A stretch of 64,000 nucleotides of DNA from Cyanobacteria bacterium GSL.Bin1 (GTDB taxonomy: Bacteria > Cyanobacteriota > Cyanobacteriia > Cyanobacteriales > Rubidibacteraceae), in the NCBI GenBank assembly GCA_009909085.1, contig JAAANX010000065.1, positions 1 to 64,000 on the forward strand, written 5' to 3'. The position numbers and the translations under genes were made by a program. Under the pieces are notes generated by a model that saw only the letters and a program-made list of their open reading frames with translations, was not told the DNA's origin and ran no database searches. Shown in pieces: positions 39,557 to 48,343 of this stretch. Numbering within the stretch: the stretch's first letter is position 1; every line of letters begins with the position of its first letter.

Positions 39557-40305
39557 ATTGTTGTCACGCATTCCCAAGCACAGAAGAGTCCTCAAAGAAG
39601 TTATTGAGGATGGGAGTGCTAAAACATTTGTCTATGAAAGTTTAGAAGAGGAAACCAAATCAGCTTCTAATCGCTTAGTCCGTTGGTTGAAAGCAAGACG
39701 CAGGAGACATAAGCCTCGGGACAAAAGAAAATTTAGCCTCTACCGTAGAAGACGCTGACTATTTAGCAAAAGGTGTTCTTTCTGGCTTAGAAACTCGTTA
39801 TCACGACATTTCCTTTGCTTGCTTTTGGAATCAACGCTTCTCTCCCTTCGATATTTCAGATTTACAAGTCGCACCCATTCTCAAAAAATACCAAGAACCC
39901 GCTCAAGCAAAGGTTAACTATTTAATTATTGTTAAATCCATTATTTCCGGGGCTTGTGTTGTCAAAACCAATTTAACCAATCTCATTCAAAAAATTGAAC
40001 CTGAACAGATTTTTGTCGTCGCCCCTGTTATCTATGAAGGTACGGAAGAAAAACTCAAAGCCGAGTTTGAAGAAGACATCTATCGAGGTGCGCTTTCCAA
40101 TGGGTTGGAAACCGACCCTTGGATCGCACCTCAATTTCACTTCTTTTACTTCGCCCGTGATGATAAGCGTAAAAAATCAGGTGAAGTGATTCCTGGAATC
40201 GGCGTTATGGTTTATAAGCGATTAGGATTTGAGGGACAAGCAGAGAAGAATAAATATGTTCCAGAACTTGTCAAAACTCGAAGACAAAAAATGCTAGCTC
40301 GTTAA
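39546..40305 (+). pseudogene. Unknown gene interrupted by a +1 frameshift
   Basis: The first frame starts at an ATG with a GGAGAG site, overlapping the upstream gene, and reads TSELLSRIPKHRRVLKEVIE...SASNRLVRWLK before degenerating into a run of Arg/Lys codons that ends at 39758. From 39691 the +1 frame is open to a TAA at 40303-40305. It reads QDAGDISLGTKENLAS, DADYLAKGVLSGLETRYHDI, KVNYLIIVKSIISGACVV and EQIFVVAPVIYEGTEEKL, but has no start codon before 40105. Joining the frames near 39690 gives about 252 residues. The VNYLIIV...VVAPVI part vaguely recalls a phosphoribosyltransferase fold. A decayed gene, sequencing error or programmed shift are all possible. Confidence 0.65.
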
Positions 40306-40366
40306 TTGGGATTAAGGAATTAAGAAGCGCGATCAAGATTGACTATTAAAATCTTAATCCTTTATG

Positions 40367-40456
40367 CTAACTGGAACGAGAAACAAAGAAAATAGCTGCT
40401 AAAACAATTAAACCGAGTAAGGCGAGGGGAACGAGAAAATTAATCGGTTCAATCAT
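40367..40456 (-). CDS. 29-aa single-transmembrane peptide coupled to the rsmB-like gene
   Basis: The ATG overlaps the stop of the methyltransferase gene (ATGA at 40453-40456). The frame encodes MIEPINFLVPLALLG followed by LIVLAAIFFVSRSS: a short N-terminus, one hydrophobic helix of about 20 residues and a basic tail. Size and shape are those of small photosynthetic or respiratory complex subunits, but it matches none I can recall (PetG/L/M/N, PsbM/T/30, PsaM). Confidence 0.55.
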   Translation of the reverse strand: MIEPINFLVPLALLGLIVLAAIFFVSRSS

Positions 40457-41874
40457 TTCATTTCCTGCTGATCGTTGCGTCTATCTAAAATTTTAAGCCT
40501 TAACCCTTTGGGAATCTGGGAGTGAAGTACGCCATTTTTATATATACCGCAGCCTAACTCGTAGTTATCGTAGCGTACATGAACAAAACCCGGTTCTACG
40601 GACGTATTGACAAGTTGGGATTCTCCCAGGAAAAAGCGTTGCACTGCACTGAAATGATGTAGCAAGATAACATTGCGCTTAATCTGAGATCCAAAGCGTT
40701 GCAAGGCAGAAGTGGTAGGTTTATTGCTGATTCTCATTAAAGGAATGCCAAGCGTTTGTACATGAACTTCTGATGTAGGTTGACAAGTGGAATCCGCAAG
40801 CCAGATTTTATCTTTCCCTTTCATCCATAGCTGAAACGGAGAAAAAATCTCTGGATCAATCCCAAATCTTTCACAAAACCATGGGAGATACCGAGGATTT
40901 TGAACAAGTTGAGGTTGAAACTCAATAGGGAATTGATTCGTTATTCCTGTGGTTTCTAAATGATTATCACTGCGCCGAATCCGAGCGACGAAAAATCCTC
41001 CAGTATTATTAAAATGAGGAAAGTAGCGTTGGGCTTGTACTAAATCTTTACGAAACGTTTGTCCTTGCCATTGTTGTAATCCGGGCATTCCTTTTAATTG
41101 CCGAATCGTAGCGGATTCAAGAACACCGCGATCGCGCAATACGGCATCAATCACTGCTTCGTTTTCTTCCGGGGCAAAGGTACAGGTACTATAAACAACA
41201 ATCCCGCCCCGTTTCACCAATTGTAGGGCACGATGCAATAATTGCCGTTGCGTGGCAGCAATTTTTTGACTGTACTGGAAATTGTAGGGGTTACGAGTAA
41301 CCTTTCCTTTTCGCAGTGTTCCCTCTCCAGAACAAGGCACATCGACTAGTACCCGATCAAAGGAATGATTTTGTAACGGAATCGTCTTCCCATCATAATT
41401 GGTCATCACGACATTCGAGACTCCCATTCGATCTAACATCGCCCGTAATTGAGAGAGACGAGAGATTTGGGCTTCATTGGCGACCACCGTTCCGGTTCCC
41501 TGTAATCGTGTTGCAATTTGCACGGTTTTTCCGCCAGGGGCTGCACATAAATCTAAAATGCGTTCTCCCGGTTGTGGATCAAGCATTGTCACCGCACTTA
41601 AGGCAATTTCTTCTTGCAAGTTATACCAACCTGTGGCAAAGGGAAGCGTTAAGCCTGGTTTTTGCCAATTATGCACACGGAAAGCGTTGGGATACCAGGA
41701 CAAGGGTTCAAAGGAAAGATTCTGAGATTCTAGAAATTGTTTTACTGCTTCTGGTGAGGTTTTGAGGGGATTCACCCGAATGCAAGTCGGTAGAGGTTGC
41801 GCGATCGCGCTTTGAAAGGCTTCTGGATCATTAATTAAAGATTGATATCGTTCCAATAAAGATTCTTTAATCAC
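40453..41874 (-). CDS. RsmB/NOL1/NOP2-type RNA m5C methyltransferase
   Basis: A 473-residue SAM-dependent RNA (cytosine-5) methyltransferase. The N-terminus has IRVNPLKTSPEAVKQFLE and GWYNLQEEIALSAVTML. The SAM motif is LDLCAAPGGKT, and the catalytic cysteines lie in VDVPCSGEGT and VYSTCTFAPEENE. The C-terminal third (FERFGIDPE...HVRYDNYELGCGIYKNG) resembles the RsmF-type RNA-binding extension. Whether rRNA or tRNA is modified cannot be read from the sequence. It overlaps a 29-codon membrane ORF. Confidence 0.88.
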   Translation of the reverse strand: MIKESLLERYQSLINDPEAFQSAIAQPLPTCIRVNPLKTSPEAVKQFLESQNLSFEPLSWYPNAFRVHNWQKPGLTLPFATGWYNLQEEIALSAVTMLDPQPGERILDLCAAPGGKTVQIATRLQGTGTVVANEAQISRLSQLRAMLDRMGVSNVVMTNYDGKTIPLQNHSFDRVLVDVPCSGEGTLRKGKVTRNPYNFQYSQKIAATQRQLLHRALQLVKRGGIVVYSTCTFAPEENEAVIDAVLRDRGVLESATIRQLKGMPGLQQWQGQTFRKDLVQAQRYFPHFNNTGGFFVARIRRSDNHLETTGITNQFPIEFQPQLVQNPRYLPWFCERFGIDPEIFSPFQLWMKGKDKIWLADSTCQPTSEVHVQTLGIPLMRISNKPTTSALQRFGSQIKRNVILLHHFSAVQRFFLGESQLVNTSVEPGFVHVRYDNYELGCGIYKNGVLHSQIPKGLRLKILDRRNDQQEMK

Positions 41875-42050
41875 AATTACAATTTAAACTAACTTGAGAA
41901 CGTCTTGATCCTCGACTAGCACGCGCTGAGTGTTCCTACTACACTAATACACTGAGGCGGAAATAAAGCTACTATTAAAAGCAGAAGTTGAATCAGAAAT
42001 CAATATAGAACCGAACTTTTTAGCTATAATCAAAAAGCGATGTATTACAG

Positions 42051-42251
42051 GTGAACTTGGACGTGATGAACGACCATATGGAACCTATCCTTATTGACTC
42101 CACAGATGAGCAGGCAGTAAAAGATTTGGTGGTATCTCTCATTCGGACTGAGTCTACAGAGTACACCGTCCTGAATGAGCGCCGAGAGGACATTACTCAC
42201 GAGATTAAAAAGCTCGTATCACTTAAGACTAGAATGATCGAAGGCCAGTAG
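42051..42251 (+). CDS. Hypothetical small protein
   Basis: A 66-codon frame from GTG (or 61 codons from the ATG at 42066) encodes a soluble, charged helix-rich product: NDHMEPILIDSTDEQAVKDLVVSLI and NERREDITHEIKKLVSLKTRM. No family is recognised. A TATAAT-like sequence lies at 42025-42030. It might be a regulatory or antitoxin-like protein, or a remnant; nothing proves expression. Confidence 0.35.
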   Translation: MNLDVMNDHMEPILIDSTDEQAVKDLVVSLIRTESTEYTVLNERREDITHEIKKLVSLKTRMIEGQ

Positions 42252-43105
42252 CCTGAGAACTGTCTATTCTCTTGCTTCACCCCCAAGCTGTCTCCTTTAA
42301 CACAACAGAAATCGTCTGCTGTGTAGCAACTCTCTGCGATTGACGATTTTGGTTTCCCTAGAAATGCAAGCAGCGCGAGTAAGGTCTGCAGGAGGTCGGG
42401 TTTCGTTGCCTCAAGCCGACGGTCATAGAATTTTTATAATCCGAGCCAAAAGTTAGTGTTTTTAGTGATTGTTTGCTTAACTTTTCTCATTCGCCCAATT
42501 CCTTTTACAGCCGAATGGGTGTAAGCGATTGCTATTAATAAAACTAAACAAGTCAGGCGTTCAATACTTGCCTGTGAACCAGGGTAAGCGCAAGAAAAAA
42601 GAAGCGGTAATATGCTAAAGGAAAGCGCGATCGCGCTTTCTCTAAATCTCGATACTTCAGGAAATATTTGCCTTTCGTTAAGTTGTCACCGAGATCAGCA
42701 TAAATTGGAGCTTCAACGGAGCGAATTTCCGGTGGACGAGGGTAGTCTCAGACGCTTTCCTGGTTTAGTCCTGGCAGCTTGCGAAGGAGAGCAGCAGGTA
42801 CACGCCTTTCCCCTAGTTTACTTTTTTGCTTGCTCTCGAAAGTCAAGTTTTTATTACAAAAATTTACATTAAGTTATAATAATTTACATCATGTGAATTA
42901 GTTATTTGCTTGAAAAACTAACCATAAAAGTCCAATGGACCAAAACTTGATTTGGCGAACTGCAGTCTGGTTTGGCACTAAAATCTGACTGACTTTCTCG
43001 GGAATTTCGGACTCTGGACCTAGCTATAGCAGTCCCACTGGCAAAATTTTAGCTCTGAAGTCCTATCCACCGAAAATTTACACCTAAAAAAATTTAGAGA
43101 TTTTT
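42252..43105. other. Gene-poor spacer, about 850 bp
   Basis: No supported gene. An 86-codon frame at 42612-42872 has no family features. It holds a 20-bp perfect palindrome at 42621-42640 and a stem GTCGG/CCGAC near 42396-42421. The sequence between 42260 and 42460 reads like decayed coding DNA but I cannot name it. The A+T-rich right half leads into the HEAT-repeat gene. Confidence 0.5.
42621..42640. repeat. 20-bp perfect palindrome centred on HIP1
   Basis: GAAAGCGCGATCGCGCTTTC is its own reverse complement and contains the HIP1 core GCGATCGC extended symmetrically by six bases on each side. Confidence 0.7.
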
Positions 43106-43351
43106 ATGGAACTCCATCAAATTGAAACTGATCTCGATAGCCCTAATCCTCAAAATCGCCTGAAAGCCATTACTGAATTAAGGCAATATGAACCGGTTTT
43201 GGCTGTCCCTTTACTCAAGCAAAGCATGAATGACCAAGAATTTATGATTCGTTCGTTGGTGGTAATCGGTTTAGGAGCTCAGCAAACTGATAAAGCCTTT
43301 GAGTTGTCTGATTACCAAGTGGTAGCTGCTGCTTTGGAGGGACTTGTTTAG
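43106..43351 (+). CDS. HEAT-repeat protein, apparently internally deleted
   Basis: The 81-residue product begins MELHQIETDLDSPNPQNRLK and continues AITELRQYEPVLAVPLLKQSMNDQEFMIRSLVVIGLGAQQTDKAFE, one HEAT unit. It then ends abruptly with LSDYQVVAAALEGLV. From memory, cyanobacterial proteins with this N-terminus are about 200 residues and end with a similar QVVxAxLEGL. This copy thus looks like start and end joined by an in-frame deletion of the middle HEAT repeats. Its TAG directly abuts the ATG of crtW, so both are probably translated from one mRNA. Confidence 0.65.
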   Translation: MELHQIETDLDSPNPQNRLKAITELRQYEPVLAVPLLKQSMNDQEFMIRSLVVIGLGAQQTDKAFELSDYQVVAAALEGLV

Positions 43352-44086
43352 ATGTCACGACAAAAAATTAAGACAAGTCAAGACAATTTTCTAGGAATCA
43401 CCATTGCCTTAACAATTATTGGACTGTGGATGAGCTCTCTGTTAGTTTTCTTCACCTGGGAGATTTCTCAGAATCACCTTCCGCAAATTTTAATCGCCAT
43501 CTGGTGGCAGACTTTTCTTTACACCGGTCTATTCATTACTGCCCATGAAGGGATGCATGGGCTCATTTGCCCTCAACACCTTCAATTCAATCATCTGATC
43601 GGTTTGACCGCTGTTAAGCTATACGCTCTTTTTCCCTATAAAAAATTACTGGCTAAACATTGGTTGCATCATCGCCATCCTGCCAGTTCTCTCGACCCCG
43701 ATTTTCATGATGGAAAAAATAGCGCTTTTTGGGCTTGGTACTGTCACTTCCTGAAAAACTACTGGAGTTGGAAGCGGTTGGTGGGCTTACTTGCTACTCT
43801 CAGCTTCATCAGCTTCAGCTTAGACGTGCCTCTGCTTAATCTCTTTTGCTTTGTCCTACTGCCTTCAATGTTGAGTTCACTGCAATTATTTTATTTTGGG
43901 ACTTTTCTCCCGCATCGGAAACCCCAGGGAGGATATTGCCATCCCCATCGTGCTCAAAGTACTGCTCTTCCCGTTTTTTGGTCATTCATTACCTGCTACC
44001 ATTTCGGCTATCATCAAGAACATCACGAACAGCCCAATGTTCCCTGGTGGCAGTTGCCAGGAATTTATCATCGCACCCAGGGTTAA
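43352..44086 (+). CDS. crtW: Beta-carotene ketolase
   Basis: CrtW is a membrane di-iron oxygenase that adds 4-keto groups to beta-rings, making echinenone or canthaxanthin (pigments used, for example, by the orange carotenoid protein). The 244-residue product has the histidine clusters HEGMH (65-69), HWLHHRH (103-109) and HQEHH (221-225). It also has the family blocks [54 protein letters not shown] and [11 protein letters not shown]. Four or so hydrophobic segments fit an integral membrane enzyme. It follows the HEAT-repeat gene with no gap. Confidence 0.92.
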   Translation: MSRQKIKTSQDNFLGITIALTIIGLWMSSLLVFFTWEISQNHLPQILIAIWWQTFLYTGLFITAHEGMHGLICPQHLQFNHLIGLTAVKLYALFPYKKLLAKHWLHHRHPASSLDPDFHDGKNSAFWAWYCHFLKNYWSWKRLVGLLATLSFISFSLDVPLLNLFCFVLLPSMLSSLQLFYFGTFLPHRKPQGGYCHPHRAQSTALPVFWSFITCYHFGYHQEHHEQPNVPWWQLPGIYHRTQG

Positions 44087-44111
44087 GGATGATGTCCTAA
44101 ATTTCTACTCT

Positions 44112-44252
44112 TTACTTTTCCCTTTTTGCTTCTTCGTGCGTTTTCCCGATTGCAATCAAAACGAATAACCCGGAAATCAAGACTCCAACAACGACACCAG
44201 CACCAAAACAAAGAAAATATGCCATGGCTATCCCCAGGTAAATAATTTCCAC
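44112..44252 (-). CDS. Small single-pass membrane ORF
   Basis: A GTG-started frame of 46 codons (or 37 from the ATG at 44225) encodes one long hydrophobic helix, GAGVVVGVLISGLFVLIAIG, followed by the charged tail KTHEEAKREK. It converges on crtW. No family recognised; the charged tail and lack of internal stops are the only support. Confidence 0.35.
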   Translation of the reverse strand: MEIIYLGIAMAYFLCFGAGVVVGVLISGLFVLIAIGKTHEEAKREK

Positions 44253-44438
44253 AGTACAACCTCTTATCGATTAGTTGCTATTAATCAAAGTGGGGATTAA
44301 CCAGAGCGTTAACTACAAATTTTTTGCCAGTCTCCTTTCTTTGTTAGCCCTGTGCAGAAGCAAATGAAGAGAATGTGCTGATGTTAGTTCTTATCTTACC
44401 TTGAAGCTCATGGTTATTGGCTGATCATTCCAAATAGT

Positions 44439-44463
44439 AGAGAAGATGCGATCGCGCTTCTCT
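44439..44463 (+). terminator. Hairpin with T-rich tail
   Basis: AGAGAAG and CTTCTCT form a 7-bp stem around a loop containing GCGATCGC. It is followed on the plus strand by TTTATATTTTC. It lies just past the ldh stop, so it could also act on the minus-strand transcript, though the T-run is on the plus side. Confidence 0.45.
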
Positions 44464-44496
44464 TTTATATTTTCTTTAGGAACACTCTCTAACGCC

Positions 44497-45471
44497 TTAA
44501 AGGGTGAGTTGATCAATTGTTTTCCGCAAAACCTGCCCTGATTGTTGTAATTGGTCCCGTTCTTGATCGGATAGGGGTAAATTAACAATTCGGCTGACTC
44601 CCTGAGCGTTAGTGACGGCAGGTAAACTCAAACAAACATCTTTAATGCCAACAAAATCTTCAATCAGGGTACTCACGGTTAAAATTCGATTTTGATTGCG
44701 TAAAATCGCTTGTACAATTTGAGTCACCCCTAAACCGATCGCGTAACTCGTTGCCCCTTTCCGTTGAATAATCTCGTAAGCGGCATTTTTAACTTCTTCA
44801 AAAACGTGAGCCAATTTGCCCGGAGGCATTTCTCCTTCCAGAATAGGCATCCCAGAGATATTCAGAGCACTCCAAACCGGAACTTCACTATCGCCATGTT
44901 CGCCAATAATGTAAGCATGGACGCTACGGGGATCAAGTTCAAATTTTTGGGCAAGAAGGGAACGAAAGCGAGCGGTATCTAAAACGGTTCCCGATCCTAA
45001 AACTTGCGATGGGGGTAAACCAGAGAATTTTTGCGAGACATAGGTCATCACATCCACAGGATTCGTCACAATCAGGATAATCGCCTGGGGCGCATAACGC
45101 ACCAGATCGGGAATTAAACTCCGGAAAATTTCCACATTACGAGAGACCAAGTCAAGACGACTTTGTCCGGGTTTTTGTTTTGCCCCAGCCGTGATAATGA
45201 TAATATCGGCATTGACTGCATTTTCAACCGTTCCCGCGTAAACCTGAGTGGGTTCGACAAAGGGTAAGCCATGCGTTAAGTCCATCACTTCCCCTTTCAG
45301 TTTTTCTTGATTGATATCAACAATCACCATTTCATCCAAGGTATTTTGGATGAGAAGCGAATAGGCACAAGCCATTCCGACTTGTCCTGCACCAATAATG
45401 ACACCTTTTCGGGAGGGAACGCGCGAAAACTCGGTCTCGTTTCTTGGGAACTCGTAAAATAGTTGATTCAT
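44497..45471 (-). CDS. ldh: L-lactate dehydrogenase
   Basis: NAD-dependent L-lactate dehydrogenase interconverting pyruvate and lactate. The 324-residue product has [17 protein letters not shown] (23-39), the substrate loop [14 protein letters not shown] with Gln99, [10 protein letters not shown], and catalytic His192 in [12 protein letters not shown]. Gln at the loop position, rather than Arg, marks lactate over malate dehydrogenase. Fermentative lactate production in the dark is a reasonable role. It lies downstream of a flavodiiron gene on the same strand, with a strong stem-loop between them. Confidence 0.93.
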   Translation of the reverse strand: MNQLFYEFPRNETEFSRVPSRKGVIIGAGQVGMACAYSLLIQNTLDEMVIVDINQEKLKGEVMDLTHGLPFVEPTQVYAGTVENAVNADIIIITAGAKQKPGQSRLDLVSRNVEIFRSLIPDLVRYAPQAIILIVTNPVDVMTYVSQKFSGLPPSQVLGSGTVLDTARFRSLLAQKFELDPRSVHAYIIGEHGDSEVPVWSALNISGMPILEGEMPPGKLAHVFEEVKNAAYEIIQRKGATSYAIGLGVTQIVQAILRNQNRILTVSTLIEDFVGIKDVCLSLPAVTNAQGVSRIVNLPLSDQERDQLQQSGQVLRKTIDQLTL

Positions 45472-45510
45472 GATGATGCCTCCCGTGGGTTGTGATTCTT
45501 TTATCGTTAA

Positions 45511-45534
45511 CCCCCCTCTGTGTGTTGAGGGGGG
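45511..45534. terminator. Strong stem-loop between flavodiiron gene and ldh
   Basis: CCCCCCTC and GAGGGGGG form a perfect 8-bp GC-rich stem around TGTGTGTT, 8 bp after the flavodiiron stop. No T-run follows. It may terminate, attenuate or stabilise the upstream message. Confidence 0.5.
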
Positions 45535-45541
45535 AGAGAGA

Positions 45542-47266
45542 TTAGTAATGATTGCCGACTTTCCGGTGGTGAACGGCAGTTAAAGATTCCGGTTTCGAGA
45601 CGCGCCCTTGGGTAATTTTGTTGTAAACAATCCAATGATCGCTGCATTCCATCCGGCTGACAACTTCGCATTCCAGGTAAGCCAAGGCATCAGTGAGAAT
45701 GGGCGATCCATTGTTAGCGGGTTGGGTATTGACTCCTTCAAAGCGGTCCGCACCCGGCTTAAATCGCTTCAGGAAGTGTCGCATTAAATGTTGATAGTTC
45801 CCTTCTTCTAAGATGTTGAGGACAAACTGGTCACCCACCTGCATTAAGGCTTCGATCGCGCGGTCTTTTGCCACCGCAATACTAATTCCTGGGGGATCAA
45901 AACTGGCTTGGGCAACCCAAGAGGCTAACATGGCACTTTTGAGGTCGCCTTTTTTGGCGGTAATAATATAGAGTCCCCCACTTAAGCGTCCCATGGCTTT
46001 ATCTAAATCCCCATCGAGGGACTTCATTTGTTTCACGGTTTTCTCCCGCTGTAGCCATTGTCCGAGGTCGGTTCCCGCTTCTTCACAGAGTTTGTAAGTC
46101 CCTTCGCCAGGAGTATCGGTAATCCGAATCGCCGGGAAGACTTCTTTTAAGCCTAAATCAGAGAAACGGGTTTTAATCGGATCAATCGGTTCATCATCTT
46201 CGCCATAGGATTCAAACACCCCCATGGCTTGTTTGGAAGAGACAGAGGCGAGAATCGTTCCTAAGGTTGCACTGGCTTCTTTGGCTTTTTCCCCACTGGC
46301 GGGGGGCATTCCGACCACTACTGCACTGGATCGTTCCACCAGTTCTCGCACTTCTTGTTGATCCGCTGCCAACAAGTCCATCATTTCCACATTGATGCCA
46401 GTTTTGGTAATGCCATAAGCAATGGCTTGGGAGGCGCGATCGCTGTAACCGTAATCAGAAACATAGAAGAGGGCAACCGTCTTTTCTGCCTTCGCTTTGT
46501 TCTCACTCCAGGTGCGATAGCGATCAATTAATTCTTCGACGTTGTAACGTAAAATTGGGCCATGACCATTGGCAACCATTGCTACGTCACCGAGTTTCCC
46601 CATTCGTTTTAACGCCGATAGCACAGAACGCGCATTCGGTCCCATCAAACAGTCATAATAAAATCGATAATCAGGGGCAATTGCTTCTAGATCAGTATCC
46701 AGCAAATCATCACTGCAATAGTGCATACCAAACACATCGCAAGTAAACAAAATGCCGGTTTCCCAATCGTAAGTCAACATGGTATCGGGCCAATGTAAGT
46801 TGGGGGCATTCACAAACTCTAACTGATGACCCTTGCCGAGATCCAGTTGTTCACCCGTTTTCACCACTTGCCGTTCAAAAGGCTGATGCACAAACCCTTC
46901 TAAAAACTGAATTGCGACTTTACTCCCCACAACAACGGCTTGGGGGGCGATTTCCAACACATCTTTAACTAAGCCACTGTGGTCGGGTTCGGTATGACTA
47001 ATGACAAGATAATCAATTTCTGTCGGATCAATTAAAGCTTTGAGTTGGGATAAATATTGATCGCGGAACTTTTCATGGGAGGTATCGACTAAAGCGGTTT
47101 TCTCTCCTCGAATCAAAAAAGAATTATAAGTGGTTCCATTTTGTAAACCAAATTCAATATCAAAGCGATCGCGGTCCCAATCTAGGCAACGAATTGCCGT
47201 GGTATCCGAAGTCAGATCGGCCGTTTGAATCGTTAAACGCTTTTGTTGTACGGGTGTTGCAACCAT
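45542..47266 (-). CDS. Flavodiiron protein (diflavin flavoprotein, Flv3-like)
   Basis: Cyanobacterial flavodiiron proteins reduce oxygen to water with electrons from photosystem I, protecting against light fluctuation. The 574-residue product has the three expected domains: a metallo-beta-lactamase-like di-iron domain (HTEPDH at 91-96, NLHWPD with His158, Asp177), a flavodoxin-like domain (about 265-410, [16 protein letters not shown]) and a C-terminal flavin reductase domain (about 425-574). The intact H-x-E-x-D-H ligands suggest the Flv3 (or Flv2) type rather than Flv1/Flv4, which lack some. The partner is not in the window. Confidence 0.92.
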   Translation of the reverse strand: MVATPVQQKRLTIQTADLTSDTTAIRCLDWDRDRFDIEFGLQNGTTYNSFLIRGEKTALVDTSHEKFRDQYLSQLKALIDPTEIDYLVISHTEPDHSGLVKDVLEIAPQAVVVGSKVAIQFLEGFVHQPFERQVVKTGEQLDLGKGHQLEFVNAPNLHWPDTMLTYDWETGILFTCDVFGMHYCSDDLLDTDLEAIAPDYRFYYDCLMGPNARSVLSALKRMGKLGDVAMVANGHGPILRYNVEELIDRYRTWSENKAKAEKTVALFYVSDYGYSDRASQAIAYGITKTGINVEMMDLLAADQQEVRELVERSSAVVVGMPPASGEKAKEASATLGTILASVSSKQAMGVFESYGEDDEPIDPIKTRFSDLGLKEVFPAIRITDTPGEGTYKLCEEAGTDLGQWLQREKTVKQMKSLDGDLDKAMGRLSGGLYIITAKKGDLKSAMLASWVAQASFDPPGISIAVAKDRAIEALMQVGDQFVLNILEEGNYQHLMRHFLKRFKPGADRFEGVNTQPANNGSPILTDALAYLECEVVSRMECSDHWIVYNKITQGRVSKPESLTAVHHRKVGNHY

Positions 47267-47350
47267 AATGGTCCCTCCCTCAATTTATATTAATTTTTGT
47301 GTATATCTTCAGTATCTCATACTCTTTTCTGAATCTTGACATCCTCATCC

Positions 47351-47366
47351 CACTGAGCCTTCAGTG
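47351..47366. repeat. Short hairpin upstream of the flavodiiron gene
   Basis: CACTGA and TCAGTG pair around GCCT, within GACATCCTCATCC...ATAGCCGGAG. The setting recalls ends of IS200/IS605-type elements, but no transposase is present and the match is weak. Confidence 0.25.
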
Positions 47367-47446
47367 ATAGCCGGAGTTCTCTCGTAACATTTAAGATAAA
47401 TTAAAAGGTTTAGCATTTATTCTCTGCCTAAAGTAACAAAAGAGGG

Positions 47447-48340
47447 TTAATTCTGTTGCATAATTTCCAGATAAATATGTTCTAAACGAACTGGTTGTCG
47501 CGTGAGAGAGTCTAGAGGAACCCCGGTAAAGGAATCAACAATTGTTTGGAAGTCTTGTAACTGTGGCAGCCAAAAGGCTAACTCATTGCCATAGCGACGT
47601 GGGGTATAACCGAGTTCTTTTCCACGTTCAATTGCTTTTTCTTCTGCTGGGGTTTGAATCGTAATAATTTCTGCTGCTGGAATGACATTTTTTAGATTGT
47701 CTAACGTTCCTTCTGCAATAATTGCTCCAGATTTGATAATACCAATTCGTTGACACAGTTTTTCTGCTTCATCTAAAAGATGAGTGGTTAAGAGAATCGT
47801 CATTCCCGAGTCTCGTAAATTGTTAATTAAGGCCCAAATTTCATAACGCGTTTCGATGTCTAAGCCAGTGGTTGGTTCATCTAAAATGACTAGTTGCGGT
47901 TGATGAATTAAAGCAACCGCAATATTAAGGCGGCGTTGCATTCCGCCGCTAAGATTAGCAACAACACTGGTGGCACGATCGCGTAATTGAATGGCTTCTA
48001 AACACCACTCAATTCTAGCTTTTCTTTTTTTGCGATTTAAGCCATATAATTGACCGTAAAAATTGAGATTTTCTTGGCAAGAAAGACTTTTATACAGTAA
48101 ATTCTCTTGCGGTGCAATCCCAATTAAGCCTTTGGTTTGTTCGGTAATCGGTTGTTGATTAAATTCAATCGTGCCGCGATCGCGCAATAATAAATTACAC
48201 AAAATATTAATCGTGGTCGTCTTCCCCGCACCATTCGGACCTAATAATCCATAAACTTCTTCTGGATATGCCGTTAACGAGAGATTTCGCAACACCTCTC
48301 GCGATCCATACGCCTTACCTAACCCCTCAATTTTGAGCAC
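47447..48340 (-). CDS. ABC transporter ATP-binding protein (ABC-2 exporter type)
   Basis: A 297-residue ATPase with Walker A GPNGAGKTT (34-42), signature LSGGMQRR (130-137) and Walker B VILDEPTTGLD (151-161). A DrrA/NatA-type C-terminal extension follows (VIPAAEIITIQTPAEEKAI). It pairs with the permease whose stop lies 3 bp upstream. The substrate cannot be read; the divergent FAD/Rieske carotenoid-like gene next door offers no proof of a link. Confidence 0.9.
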   Translation of the reverse strand: MLKIEGLGKAYGSREVLRNLSLTAYPEEVYGLLGPNGAGKTTTINILCNLLLRDRGTIEFNQQPITEQTKGLIGIAPQENLLYKSLSCQENLNFYGQLYGLNRKKRKARIEWCLEAIQLRDRATSVVANLSGGMQRRLNIAVALIHQPQLVILDEPTTGLDIETRYEIWALINNLRDSGMTILLTTHLLDEAEKLCQRIGIIKSGAIIAEGTLDNLKNVIPAAEIITIQTPAEEKAIERGKELGYTPRRYGNELAFWLPQLQDFQTIVDSFTGVPLDSLTRQPVRLEHIYLEIMQQN

Positions 48341-48343
48341 AAA

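Noticed and set aside
42612-42872. 86-codon frame in the spacer before the HEAT gene
   Set aside because: No ribosome site, no recognisable family, starts inside a HIP1 palindrome and ends in low-complexity A+T-rich DNA.
47351-47366. End of an IS200/IS605-type element
   Set aside because: Only a 6-bp hairpin; no tnpA or tnpB sequence nearby, so it was listed only as a weak hairpin.
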